DNA of 45,968 nt, taken from IMG/VR virus record IMGVR_UViG_3300027852_000062, positions 1 through 45,968 of that record. One strand, written 5' to 3'. Made by a program: the position numbers and the translations under genes. Shown in pieces: positions 19,541 to 27,583 of the stretch (position 1 is the first letter of the stretch; each line of letters begins with the position of its first letter). Source of the DNA: a virus. The notes beneath the pieces were generated by a model that was not told where the DNA came from, searched no databases, and saw nothing but the letters and a program-made list of their open reading frames with translations.

Positions 19541-19771
19541 ATGAATGAGATAATGCTTGTGATGTTTTTGTTGGCCCTTTCGCTGTATATTATAGACGAT
19601 ATATACAGTAGTATTTACCCAGTATCACTGTCTTCTATTAAGATCAAGGTGTACAAAGACGGTAACCAGTGGTGTGTACTACACGGAGAGAACATACAAG
19701 AAGGCATAGCAGGTTTTGGTGATACTGTAGACAGTGCTATTAAAGATTTTAATAGAAATCTTAAGGAGTAA
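19541..19771 (+). CDS. Small membrane-anchored protein with HicB-like sequence
   Basis: A 76-residue protein with an AAGGAG site. One N-terminal membrane span (residues 4-20, MLVMFLLALSLYIIDDI) is followed by a compact domain, IKVYKDGNQWCVLHGENIQEGIAGFGDTVDSAIKDF. The GFGDT-x-AI-DF ending is common in small phage proteins and recalls the partial RNase H fold of HicB antitoxins. Function is unknown, and the HicB analogy is only a pattern. Confidence 0.7.
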   Translation: MNEIMLVMFLLALSLYIIDDIYSSIYPVSLSSIKIKVYKDGNQWCVLHGENIQEGIAGFGDTVDSAIKDFNRNLKE

Positions 19772-19774
19772 TAG

Positions 19775-20095
19775 ATGTATTGTACAACAGACGATATAGA
19801 AGACAGGACAGTAGCAGCTATAGACTTACTAAAAGATAGCTACTCTACTGATTCGATAGAATTTACAATTGAACTTTTATTAGATGTACTTGTCCTACTA
19901 GATCTCAATAAACACAACCAAGAAGAAAAGGAAGCATGTAGCATGGAAAATACCACTAATGAAGTACAAGCCGTCATGGCTGAAGAAGTTAAAGAAGCAC
20001 CCAAGGCTGTTGAAGCGAAAGCAACAGAAGCTAAGGAAGCTGAAGAAGTCAAAGCCGAGGAGGCTAAGGTAGTAGAAGCACCAGTAGTAGCTTAA
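19775..20095 (+). CDS. Glu/Ala-rich tail protein of the replication operon
   Basis: A 106-residue protein with an AAGGAG site. The N-terminal 50 residues are acidic and helical. From residue 57 (MENTTNEVQ) the sequence becomes a low-complexity repeat of Ala, Glu, Lys and Val (EAKATEAKEAEEVKAEEAK), likely disordered or a single helix. It is the last gene of the left arm, 30 bases before the shared terminator. Confidence 0.65.
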   Translation: MYCTTDDIEDRTVAAIDLLKDSYSTDSIEFTIELLLDVLVLLDLNKHNQEEKEACSMENTTNEVQAVMAEEVKEAPKAVEAKATEAKEAEEVKAEEAKVVEAPVVA

Positions 20096-20124
20096 TAACT
20101 ATTTACTTCTTCACCAAGAAAAAG

Positions 20125-20151
20125 AAAGGGGCCTTATTAGAGCCCCTTTTT
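20125..20151. terminator. Bidirectional intrinsic terminator between the two arms
   Basis: AAAGGGGC pairs with GCCCCTTT around a nine-base loop, with an A-rich run on the left and a T-run on the right, so the same hairpin works on either strand. It lies exactly between the last rightward gene and the last leftward gene. It is the only clear punctuation between the two arms. Confidence 0.88.
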
Positions 20152-20179
20152 ATTTGTCTGTAGTAAAGTAACTTCTCTG

Positions 20180-20437
20180 CTACATAGTAAAGTAATCAAC
20201 CTTATTGTTGTACAATGTAATAGATCCGTAAGCACTTGATATAGTTACTGATCTATCTCCATCTATCAAATTATCAGGCAGTGGAAGGACAACACCAGAA
20301 GGCTCTATACCACTGTACATGTTAACCATAGTAGCTCTATGGCCTACATCTACACTTCCACTAGGTACGTTATGCCTAAGGAAAGGTACTCCAAACCCTA
20401 AGGCTGATGCTCTTCTCTTTGAAGTATCTACTGCCAT
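20180..20437 (-). CDS. Small tail/virion-associated protein
   Basis: An 85-residue protein, the last gene of the leftward operon. The sequence (SKRRASALGFGVPFLRHNVPSG...) is typical of small phage structural proteins that carry a basic SKRRASAL-type N-terminus and a beta-rich rest. It has no catalytic motif. It follows the 985-residue tail protein after two bases, which points to a virion role. Confidence 0.6.
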   Translation of the reverse strand: MAVDTSKRRASALGFGVPFLRHNVPSGSVDVGHRATMVNMYSGIEPSGVVLPLPDNLIDGDRSVTISSAYGSITLYNNKVDYFTM

Positions 20438-20439
20438 GA

Positions 20440-23397
20440 TTATCCTGTTGTCTTCTCAGTTACAGTGAATGTAGTAGAGTCATCAGATACTGTAGCTTGC
20501 TGTCCTACTGTAGTAGTATCATCGTTAAACAAACTGTAAGTAGTAGCAGTTTCAGTAGACTTATTCCTCCAAGCTTTATACAAGTACTGCATCATCTTCT
20601 TCATAGATTGAGTAGCAGCTGGTGTCTCAGTGCCTATCTCAGCATGAGTATCTACTGACATTACATCATCTAACTCAGTGTTAACTTCAGCCTTCATACT
20701 GGTAGACATGCCACCTAAGTCAGTAAGGCCAGCTCCAGCTGTACCTACTGTAGTAGTAAGAGAGTCTACACTAGACTTGATAACACCTAGTCCATCTGTT
20801 CCATTAGATAGGTCAGACTGTATTCCGTCTACTACTGTGTCTACTGTAGCGAGGGAGGATGCTGTTGCAATGCTAGTTAAAGCTCCAGAGTCAGGTAGTA
20901 CATCTGTAACTGCCTTGATAGAGTCTACTAGAGAGTCAATAGTATTAATCTTAGTATCGAGTGTTGTACTTGTATCAGTCAGTATAGACGTTACATCAGC
21001 TACTATGGCTGCTAGTTGAGTAGAGTTACTATCTATCTCTTGCCTTATCTGAACAGCTGTAGGTGCAGAGCTAGCAGGGTTAACAGCTACTATGTCTATG
21101 CTGTCTGTAGCTGCCATGGTAAAGACACCAGGGTCAGAGTCTAGAGTTACTGTTCTAGTTGAACCTACATAGTCGTTGATAACTCCTACTGCTTTCTGAG
21201 TACTAGTAGAAGAATCAGTTACTACAGCTAGATGCCCATTGTAAGCGTCGTTGTCAGCACTGCCAGCAGTCAATGTAAAGCTAGTCTGAGATGCTAAGGT
21301 AGCTATAGTAGTAGACTGTAGGAGCTGAGGAGGTGTACCACCTGCGCCTGTAGTCCAAGCTGCATCACCTCTATTCCTTATAGCTTCAAGGGAGTCAGTA
21401 CCAGTACTAAATGTAGCACCTTGTATGTCATCTATCTTAGTGTCAAGGGTAGTACCTGTATCAACTAGGATACTAGCCACGTCTCCAGCTAAGATAGCCC
21501 CGTCTATTGTAAGGGTAGGAGATCCTGTCCTGTTATCAGTGACTGTCTTGTATGTGCCCATCAGTTCAACAGTGCCATCTGCACCGTTTAAAGTGACAGT
21601 ACCTAGCTCACCCCCTAGAGTAAAGGTGTCTGCAGAAGTTATCCCAGACTGAGTTACGCCACCAGAGAATCTCTTAAGCTCACAAGTTACAGTACCTGCG
21701 CCTGTTCTAGTAAACACTGCAGGCCCATTCCCTGCTACTGAGCTATAACAATCTACAAACCTATAGTCCCCTGCTCCTCCTTGTGTAAGAGTACCGCTAA
21801 AGCCACACTGTTGTAGAGTACAAGGCGGTATAGTAGCAGTAGCAAATAAGCAGTCTTCAAAGAAAAACGGAGAACCTGTTGTTGTAGCTGTCCCTGATAC
21901 ACTCCCAAATAACTGGAAGACTGATCCTCCTATGTCTTGGCCTCCTAGGTCTAGTAGGCTACCGTTACCATTGACATAGTACCCTTCCATAGCAGCTCCC
22001 AGAGTCAACACAGAGCCTGGTGTTACTTCTACCTTATGCAACCCAGTAGATGCTAGAAGAGTCATAAGAGCACTGTGACTAGACACTGGGTTACGGGCTG
22101 TACCGTCTATGTTAACTTCAGTTCCAGTGTTAGCTGCGTTAGAGTTGAACCATACAGCTCCGTTATCGTAGCCTTCTGCTCCTTGGCTAAACGATATAAG
22201 TAGCTGGTCTATTACCAGTGTAGAGGATGTTAGTCCTGACGCTTCGTAGAACCTTACTCTTACCTTCCCTTCATCTGCTCCATTTCCTGCCATGTCTACG
22301 AATAGATCAAAGGAGTAGACATCGTTAGTAGTACCGTTTTTACCAGCGATGGTTCCTATTTGTTTCCATGATGCAGTTACCCAGTCATACCCGTACACAT
22401 CAACAGTGTCGTTACTGCTAGTTACCCGTCCTGTGATTTGTACAGAAGAAGGTGTACCTCCTCCTATCATTGCTTCGTAGTACAACTCCAATGCACCAGC
22501 ACTGTCTGTATGCTCATGTGTAGTCCCATTAAGCTGTTCAGTATCTGTGTATGTACCTGAGCTTTGAGTACCAGTAGTAAGTGTGTAGCTGGATGCTGAC
22601 TTATTGACAGCAGACCCTACATTAGTAAGGGTACCTAGGGAAGATCGTAATGCTTGTAGTGAATCGGTAGAGTTATTGAAGTCATCCCAATCTGCAGTAG
22701 CACTAGCACTTACTAGCTTAGCTATGATGGAGTCATCGGTTATGTCAGCTCCAGTTACTGCTGTTGATACTACAGTGTCTAGCCCTATAGCTACTAGTGC
22801 ATCATTGACTTCACTCTGTACTTCAGAATCCCATGATGCATTCCAAGGTATTGCAGATAGTCCAGACCCTGTACTTGATGCCAGTGCTGCACTGTCTGTG
22901 CCTCTCATATCTGTGTTAGTAGTGACAGTATCAGCTAACTGTATGTCTGTACCTGAGAGGTCTACTGCTGTAGTAGTATTCTCAACATTACCCCAATCTA
23001 TGCCAGCTGCACCTGTAGCTGTTACGTCTAATGTCCTACCTGCTGTAGTAGGTTGCAAAGGACCAGCAGCACTAGATGCATACATGGCATCGTATACAGC
23101 TTCTTCTACTACTTGGAACTCATGTCTTACAGCTAGTGATCCAGTCTCATGTACGAAGAGAACCATGTTACCTACTGTATTTGTATCAGTAGCATCTAGC
23201 TCACAGTTGTACATACCATTAGCATCATGTGCACAAGCAGTTACATCACTCTTACTAGCTAATGTTTGTCCATTCTTAGATAGCTTAACATCTGTATTAG
23301 AGATAGTAAGTGCTGTCTCTTCAGTATTACCATCTGTACTGTCAACAAAGGGGCCTATAAGGACATCCACTGCTGTTGATTGTTTTAATATTTGCAC
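20440..23397 (-). CDS. Large tail fibre/appendage-like protein
   Basis: 985 residues, starting at GTG after AGAGGT. The N-terminal 100 residues (TAVDVLIGPFVDSTDGNTEETAL...) look like the immunoglobulin-like heads of marine phage tail proteins. The body is Gly/Ser/Thr/Ala-rich beta sequence, and the C-terminal third carries repeated segments such as SILVDTGTTLDTKIDDI and SILTDTSTTLDTKINTI, typical of coiled-coil or triple-helical fibres. It is probably a trimeric fibre or baseplate-appendage protein that contacts the host. No enzyme domain is recognised. Confidence 0.72.
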   Translation of the reverse strand: MQILKQSTAVDVLIGPFVDSTDGNTEETALTISNTDVKLSKNGQTLASKSDVTACAHDANGMYNCELDATDTNTVGNMVLFVHETGSLAVRHEFQVVEEAVYDAMYASSAAGPLQPTTAGRTLDVTATGAAGIDWGNVENTTTAVDLSGTDIQLADTVTTNTDMRGTDSAALASSTGSGLSAIPWNASWDSEVQSEVNDALVAIGLDTVVSTAVTGADITDDSIIAKLVSASATADWDDFNNSTDSLQALRSSLGTLTNVGSAVNKSASSYTLTTGTQSSGTYTDTEQLNGTTHEHTDSAGALELYYEAMIGGGTPSSVQITGRVTSSNDTVDVYGYDWVTASWKQIGTIAGKNGTTNDVYSFDLFVDMAGNGADEGKVRVRFYEASGLTSSTLVIDQLLISFSQGAEGYDNGAVWFNSNAANTGTEVNIDGTARNPVSSHSALMTLLASTGLHKVEVTPGSVLTLGAAMEGYYVNGNGSLLDLGGQDIGGSVFQLFGSVSGTATTTGSPFFFEDCLFATATIPPCTLQQCGFSGTLTQGGAGDYRFVDCYSSVAGNGPAVFTRTGAGTVTCELKRFSGGVTQSGITSADTFTLGGELGTVTLNGADGTVELMGTYKTVTDNRTGSPTLTIDGAILAGDVASILVDTGTTLDTKIDDIQGATFSTGTDSLEAIRNRGDAAWTTGAGGTPPQLLQSTTIATLASQTSFTLTAGSADNDAYNGHLAVVTDSSTSTQKAVGVINDYVGSTRTVTLDSDPGVFTMAATDSIDIVAVNPASSAPTAVQIRQEIDSNSTQLAAIVADVTSILTDTSTTLDTKINTIDSLVDSIKAVTDVLPDSGALTSIATASSLATVDTVVDGIQSDLSNGTDGLGVIKSSVDSLTTTVGTAGAGLTDLGGMSTSMKAEVNTELDDVMSVDTHAEIGTETPAATQSMKKMMQYLYKAWRNKSTETATTYSLFNDDTTTVGQQATVSDDSTTFTVTEKTTG

Positions 23398-23400
23398 TTC

Positions 23401-24090
23401 TTAACCTCTGTTAAATTGTCTTCTATGGTATGCAGCTATAGGGATTGATAAGCCTCCACCACCCCCTCCACCTTCTTTCAGTTCAAGCGCAAAGTAACCT
23501 GAGTATTGAGAGTAGTCTAATGTTGCAGAGGGTGTAGTATCACCAGATGCTGCGTAATCAGAAACAAGTCTACAATGGTTATAGTTTCCAACTTGATTAT
23601 TTAATTCTGTATTTTCTACTGTTACAGCGACTTGGTCATTCGTAGCCCAGAAGTGAACCGTAGTATCACTTACTGAGGTATCGAAAGTTAAAGATGGAGA
23701 TCCACTGTAGCCACCACCTTGTTTTAATTGGTCATACGCATTAGCTACTGTCCCACTGGCATCAACCCCAGTAACTCTAACAGCTACTGCTGTCATTAAA
23801 CTAGCTGTTGACCTCTGAACAGTTATAGCTGTACTAGAAGTACCATTACTAATAGCACCCCAAAGGCTAGCTGACTTACCATTTTGAACTTCTGTTGATC
23901 CAAGCTGTACCCATGACTGCTTACCGTCATGGTTGCTAATACTATCCGGTGTAGTTGAAGAGCCTGGGATGGCAACACACACTAGGATAAGTTCGTCAGC
24001 AACAGATGTGAATGTAGAGTCAAGTGTTATTGCAGTCGAGGCTATGAACCTGGCACCTTGGCCTGCATCAACTGGAGTACCAATAGCCAT
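23401..24090 (-). CDS. Virion structural protein with polyglycine linker
   Basis: 229 residues with an all-beta, Thr/Ser/Ala-rich sequence (LDSTFTSVADELILVCVAIPGSS...), resembling phage proteins with a concanavalin/jelly-roll-like fold. Seven glycines in a row precede a short C-terminal SIPIAAYHRRQFNRG, like the small basic ends seen in tail-appendage proteins. The start overlaps the preceding stop (TAATG). It is likely part of the tail appendage with its neighbours. Confidence 0.62.
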   Translation of the reverse strand: MAIGTPVDAGQGARFIASTAITLDSTFTSVADELILVCVAIPGSSTTPDSISNHDGKQSWVQLGSTEVQNGKSASLWGAISNGTSSTAITVQRSTASLMTAVAVRVTGVDASGTVANAYDQLKQGGGYSGSPSLTFDTSVSDTTVHFWATNDQVAVTVENTELNNQVGNYNHCRLVSDYAASGDTTPSATLDYSQYSGYFALELKEGGGGGGGLSIPIAAYHRRQFNRG

Positions 24091-24797
24091 TAGTTATTAC
24101 CTCTACCAGAGTTCCCAGGATTGTTAGATGCTATCTCAGCTCGTTTAGATATATCTCTTGCATAGAACTGGTTCAAACTCCCTAACTTATGAGGGTTCTT
24201 AGTGACTGCTTCCCAGTGATTTAGCACAGGGAGGGTTCCTCCTATATGCTTCGACCACTCTTTGTTTATATCTTCAAACCTGTAACTAATATTTGGAACT
24301 AAGACCCCTTCATCTGTAGCTAGGGAAACTTGAGAGTCCCAATGAGGATCTTGTTCTACCAGTATGTGGTCTACAAATCTCTCGTAGTCCTGCTGATCTA
24401 GCAGTCGAGTTAGATTCCTATCTGATATGTTCGGGTTCTCATCTCTTGCAGCAGTTAATGCTAGCTGTAACTTCTGCTCATCCTTTACAGTCCACCTCTG
24501 TGAGTTAAAGCCTCTCAATGGGCTACTAACTTTCCCCCCATAAGCTAAGATAACTCCGTCAGGAACAAGCTCAGTCATGTTTGAGTTATTGTGTATTCCC
24601 CACCAGCACATATTGAACATAGAGTTCAGTCTTTCAACAGGGTCACGATAGAAAGCTACACGTTCCTCATAGTTAAGCGCTTCTTTAGCAGTGACTTGTT
24701 GATGTGGAATTTTACCTAGAGCTGAACGAATAGACATCGATCCAACCTTAGGGAAAATAACACAAACTGTTTTATCGGATACCGCTATATAGGTCAT
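24090..24797 (-). CDS. Sulfotransferase-like protein
   Basis: A 235-residue protein with both PAPS-binding signatures of the sulfotransferase fold: the 5'-phosphosulfate loop FPKVGSMSIRSAL (residues 15-27) and the 3'-phosphate motif FYRDPVERLNSMF (49-61). Length and motif spacing fit the carbohydrate (Sulfotransfer_2-like) group. It would transfer sulfate from PAPS to a sugar or protein. It lies among tail genes, so the target might be a virion protein or the host surface polysaccharide, but the substrate is unknown. The ribosome-binding site is weak. Confidence 0.75.
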   Translation of the reverse strand: MTYIAVSDKTVCVIFPKVGSMSIRSALGKIPHQQVTAKEALNYEERVAFYRDPVERLNSMFNMCWWGIHNNSNMTELVPDGVILAYGGKVSSPLRGFNSQRWTVKDEQKLQLALTAARDENPNISDRNLTRLLDQQDYERFVDHILVEQDPHWDSQVSLATDEGVLVPNISYRFEDINKEWSKHIGGTLPVLNHWEAVTKNPHKLGSLNQFYARDISKRAEIASNNPGNSGRGNN

Positions 24798-24870
24798 TAA
24801 GGTTAATCATCATCCTCAGAAATAATAATGCCTAAGGCTTATTTCCTTTTACCACTAAGAGCTAGTACTA

Positions 24871-25422
24871 TTAAACTGACTCTATAATTATATTGTTAGA
24901 ATCAGCACTACCTGATTCATCGTTGATTACTATTACTTTATCTTTGAACCTGTCATGTATGAGAGGGAGTGTTATAGTACATACCCCTGCATAGTTAACT
25001 CCAAAGATATTAAGTCCTGCTTGAAGCTCATTCTTATTAATTGTATAAGTTGAAGTAGTTATAGTAGTAACATACTTTACTGGTGATCCACTACCACCGC
25101 CGTACCCTTTGTGAGGTGAAGTTGCTACTTCTTTAGGCTTAGGGAGAGCAGCTACCTCAGCCCCTACAAGCTCCTCTACGAGGCCTTTAACTTCACCTAT
25201 AGTAACACTAGTCCCATCCTTACCACGCTCCCCAGGGAGGCCCTGAGAGCCTTGTAGGCCCCTTGTACCGTCTTTTCCTGGGGTAGGCCTAGGTACTAGC
25301 TTAAGAATCTCTTCAATAGAGGGTGCATCTCTGCCATCTCTACCGTGTAGGCCAGCTATGCCTTGAGCACCTTGCTTACCTCTCTTAGGTATGCGCTGTA
25401 TCTTACCTATAACCTTAGCCAA
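24871..25422 (-). CDS. Collagen-like tail/appendage protein
   Basis: A 183-residue protein with a TTG start and an AGAGGA site. Two blocks of Gly-x-y triplets (about residues 15-35 and 49-72; GKQGAQGIAGLHGRDGRD, GLQGSQGLPGERGKDG) would form a collagen-type triple helix. The C-terminal 60 residues are a beta domain (TYTINKNELQAGLNIFGVN...TITLP) common at the ends of phage fibres. It is probably a trimeric appendage. The start overlaps the preceding stop by eight bases. Confidence 0.8.
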   Translation of the reverse strand: MAKVIGKIQRIPKRGKQGAQGIAGLHGRDGRDAPSIEEILKLVPRPTPGKDGTRGLQGSQGLPGERGKDGTSVTIGEVKGLVEELVGAEVAALPKPKEVATSPHKGYGGGSGSPVKYVTTITTSTYTINKNELQAGLNIFGVNYAGVCTITLPLIHDRFKDKVIVINDESGSADSNNIIIESV

Positions 25423-27583
25423 GCTGTAAGTCCTCTGAAGTTGGCTCTACTAGTTTACCTTTCTTAACTACAGCTATGGTTCCATCCTCTAGCTGTATAA
25501 TACTGCCTTCATCTGCTTTACCTAGTTCAGGTATTCTCATCCCTGAGATAGCTTTTGCAGCCTCTGCATCTATACCTGACTCTATCAGCATCTTGAGAAT
25601 TTCTTCTCTATTTCCGCCTTCATCCATTAACTTTTTAAGTTTTTCAGTGTCTAATACAATATTAGGTTCTATTGTAACTGCATCTACTTCTTCTTTAGTT
25701 AAGTCTCCACCTGTTGGTAGTACCTTCTCTTCAAGTGCTGCAGGCTTATCAACAAACAACTCTGATAGTCTCCTATCACTAGTAACTATCTCATGTGAAG
25801 CTACTTTGTAGTTAGAATTATTGTTGTTAGTATGAGCATGTGATCTAGTTACTAGACCAAACCTATTAGTGTACTTCTTAGTCAGCCTAGCACTTAGTGC
25901 AGTTACTTCCCTGTTATCTCCTACACCTGGTCTAGGTGAGAACTCTAAGTTACCAGTCTCAGATATCTTAACTTCAATAAGATCTCTTACCAGTGGGAAC
26001 CTTGTAGTACCTGCAGATTCAGAAGGTAGTATTCTATCATTAGCTACAGTACGTAGCTCTATATCAGATCCAGGTATCTTTATAGTCCTATAAGGAGATG
26101 ACCTCTTTACAGGGTCTACTATACCTACTTCATTTGTAACTTCAGTGTTCAGTTCACTGTATAGCCTATCAGTAAGTGTACTTGTATAAGATCTTATACC
26201 ACTCTCTAGGTTCTTAAGCAGTTTCTCTCCACCTTCTGTACCTAGGACAGCCTCTAAGCCGCCCTCTACAGCAGTAAGCTTAAAGACAGCATCATACGCC
26301 TCTGCTGGTACTTTATCAGGTGCTATAGCCATCTTGTTAGTTACTACATTAGCTAAAGCTGCAAGCTGTTCAGCTATTCTAGGGTCCTTAGATGCTGCCT
26401 GAATTACATCAGGATGGTTTATAACGGTAGTAAAGTCTTTAGTAGCTGATATAATCTCAGATTCTATATTAGCCTTAGGTATCCCTTGATTAGATATACC
26501 TGTCTCTAATGTACCCCTAGAGCTATCATCCTCTGGTATGGGAGGGATGAAGTTAAACATCTTTAACAGCTTATTAACACCTACACCAAACGCTGAGCCT
26601 TCTTCAAAGTTATAAGAATCTGAATATGCCCCTATCGTAGTTAGTAGAGTATGTAGCTTCAATGCTTCAGGGTTATTGAAGATCAAGTTTTTCACAGCTG
26701 CTTCACTAGATATGTTGTTAGCAGCACTTATAGATCTAGAAGCTTCCTCGTTGCTTAGCCCTGATATAGTAAGATCTATTACATTAGTAAAGTTATCTAC
26801 CTGTGGCTTTATGTCTTGGAGTATCTCTCCATACGAAGAGCCTATTTTAGCTAAGGTATTTGCTTTCAAATCTAGAAGACTCTGTCTTACTTTGTTCTTC
26901 TCTTCTTCAGTAGAGTCAAACGTTACATTACCTACTATACTTCTTACTGATCCATGTAGAAGTACAGCATCGTTGTATATTCTCCCTCTGAAGGATTCCC
27001 TCTGAGCTGCTGCTATTACACCAGATTCTAGATTAGTTTGAGAGTTAAGGTTGTTCAACTCCAGCTCATTGCTTGCCGTATCAGACTGCTTGTTCTCTAT
27101 ACTTGAGAGAGCAGCGTCTTGTTGTTCAGCTGAAGCACCTATGAGATGAGGTGCTAAGTTAACTATATTCTCTGCCCTCCTCTTAGCAGCTGCCTCCTCA
27201 AGAGCCTTTTTGTCCTCTAGTTGAGCAGTAGCAAAGGAACCTGCTAACCCTGTATTGCTCCCAAAGTTCTGTAAAATAGAACTTATCTTAGACAAGTCAC
27301 CTTTGCCTAGTGCACTAGAGGAAGTAGTCTTACTTGTAAAGGACAGTAACTCTAGTCTACGTTGTTCAAGGTCTCCCCCTTTAAGGGCTTGCTGCTCAGC
27401 TAGCTCTGCACTTTTGTTAAAGACAGCTACTACCGCTGGGCTCTCTTCAGTAGAGCCAGAAGAAGAGGATGCACTCCCTATAGCAGAACTTAATGCACCT
27501 ATAGACCTAGAGAAACTACCTAGGAAGCTAGGGTTGCCAGAAGAAGCGGCCTCTGGACCTTGTAATGTTACTTGTTCAACCAT
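25415..27583 (-). CDS. Internal virion protein, T7 gp15-like by position
   Basis: 722 residues, close to T7 gp15 (747) in length and next to the giant gp16-like gene. It is mostly helical, Ser/Ala/Glu-rich at the N-terminus, with no membrane span and no enzyme motif. In T7, gp14, gp15 and gp16 form the DNA-ejection apparatus; size and order suggest the same job here. The sequence itself does not allow a firm family call. The start overlaps the preceding stop (TAATG). Confidence 0.6.
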   Translation of the reverse strand: MVEQVTLQGPEAASSGNPSFLGSFSRSIGALSSAIGSASSSSGSTEESPAVVAVFNKSAELAEQQALKGGDLEQRRLELLSFTSKTTSSSALGKGDLSKISSILQNFGSNTGLAGSFATAQLEDKKALEEAAAKRRAENIVNLAPHLIGASAEQQDAALSSIENKQSDTASNELELNNLNSQTNLESGVIAAAQRESFRGRIYNDAVLLHGSVRSIVGNVTFDSTEEEKNKVRQSLLDLKANTLAKIGSSYGEILQDIKPQVDNFTNVIDLTISGLSNEEASRSISAANNISSEAAVKNLIFNNPEALKLHTLLTTIGAYSDSYNFEEGSAFGVGVNKLLKMFNFIPPIPEDDSSRGTLETGISNQGIPKANIESEIISATKDFTTVINHPDVIQAASKDPRIAEQLAALANVVTNKMAIAPDKVPAEAYDAVFKLTAVEGGLEAVLGTEGGEKLLKNLESGIRSYTSTLTDRLYSELNTEVTNEVGIVDPVKRSSPYRTIKIPGSDIELRTVANDRILPSESAGTTRFPLVRDLIEVKISETGNLEFSPRPGVGDNREVTALSARLTKKYTNRFGLVTRSHAHTNNNNSNYKVASHEIVTSDRRLSELFVDKPAALEEKVLPTGGDLTKEEVDAVTIEPNIVLDTEKLKKLMDEGGNREEILKMLIESGIDAEAAKAISGMRIPELGKADEGSIIQLEDGTIAVVKKGKLVEPTSEDLQLG

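Noticed and set aside
20678-23404. Long + strand frames opposite the 985-residue tail protein
   Set aside because: Low-complexity Ser/Val/Thr translations antisense to a well-supported gene, without ribosome-binding sites.
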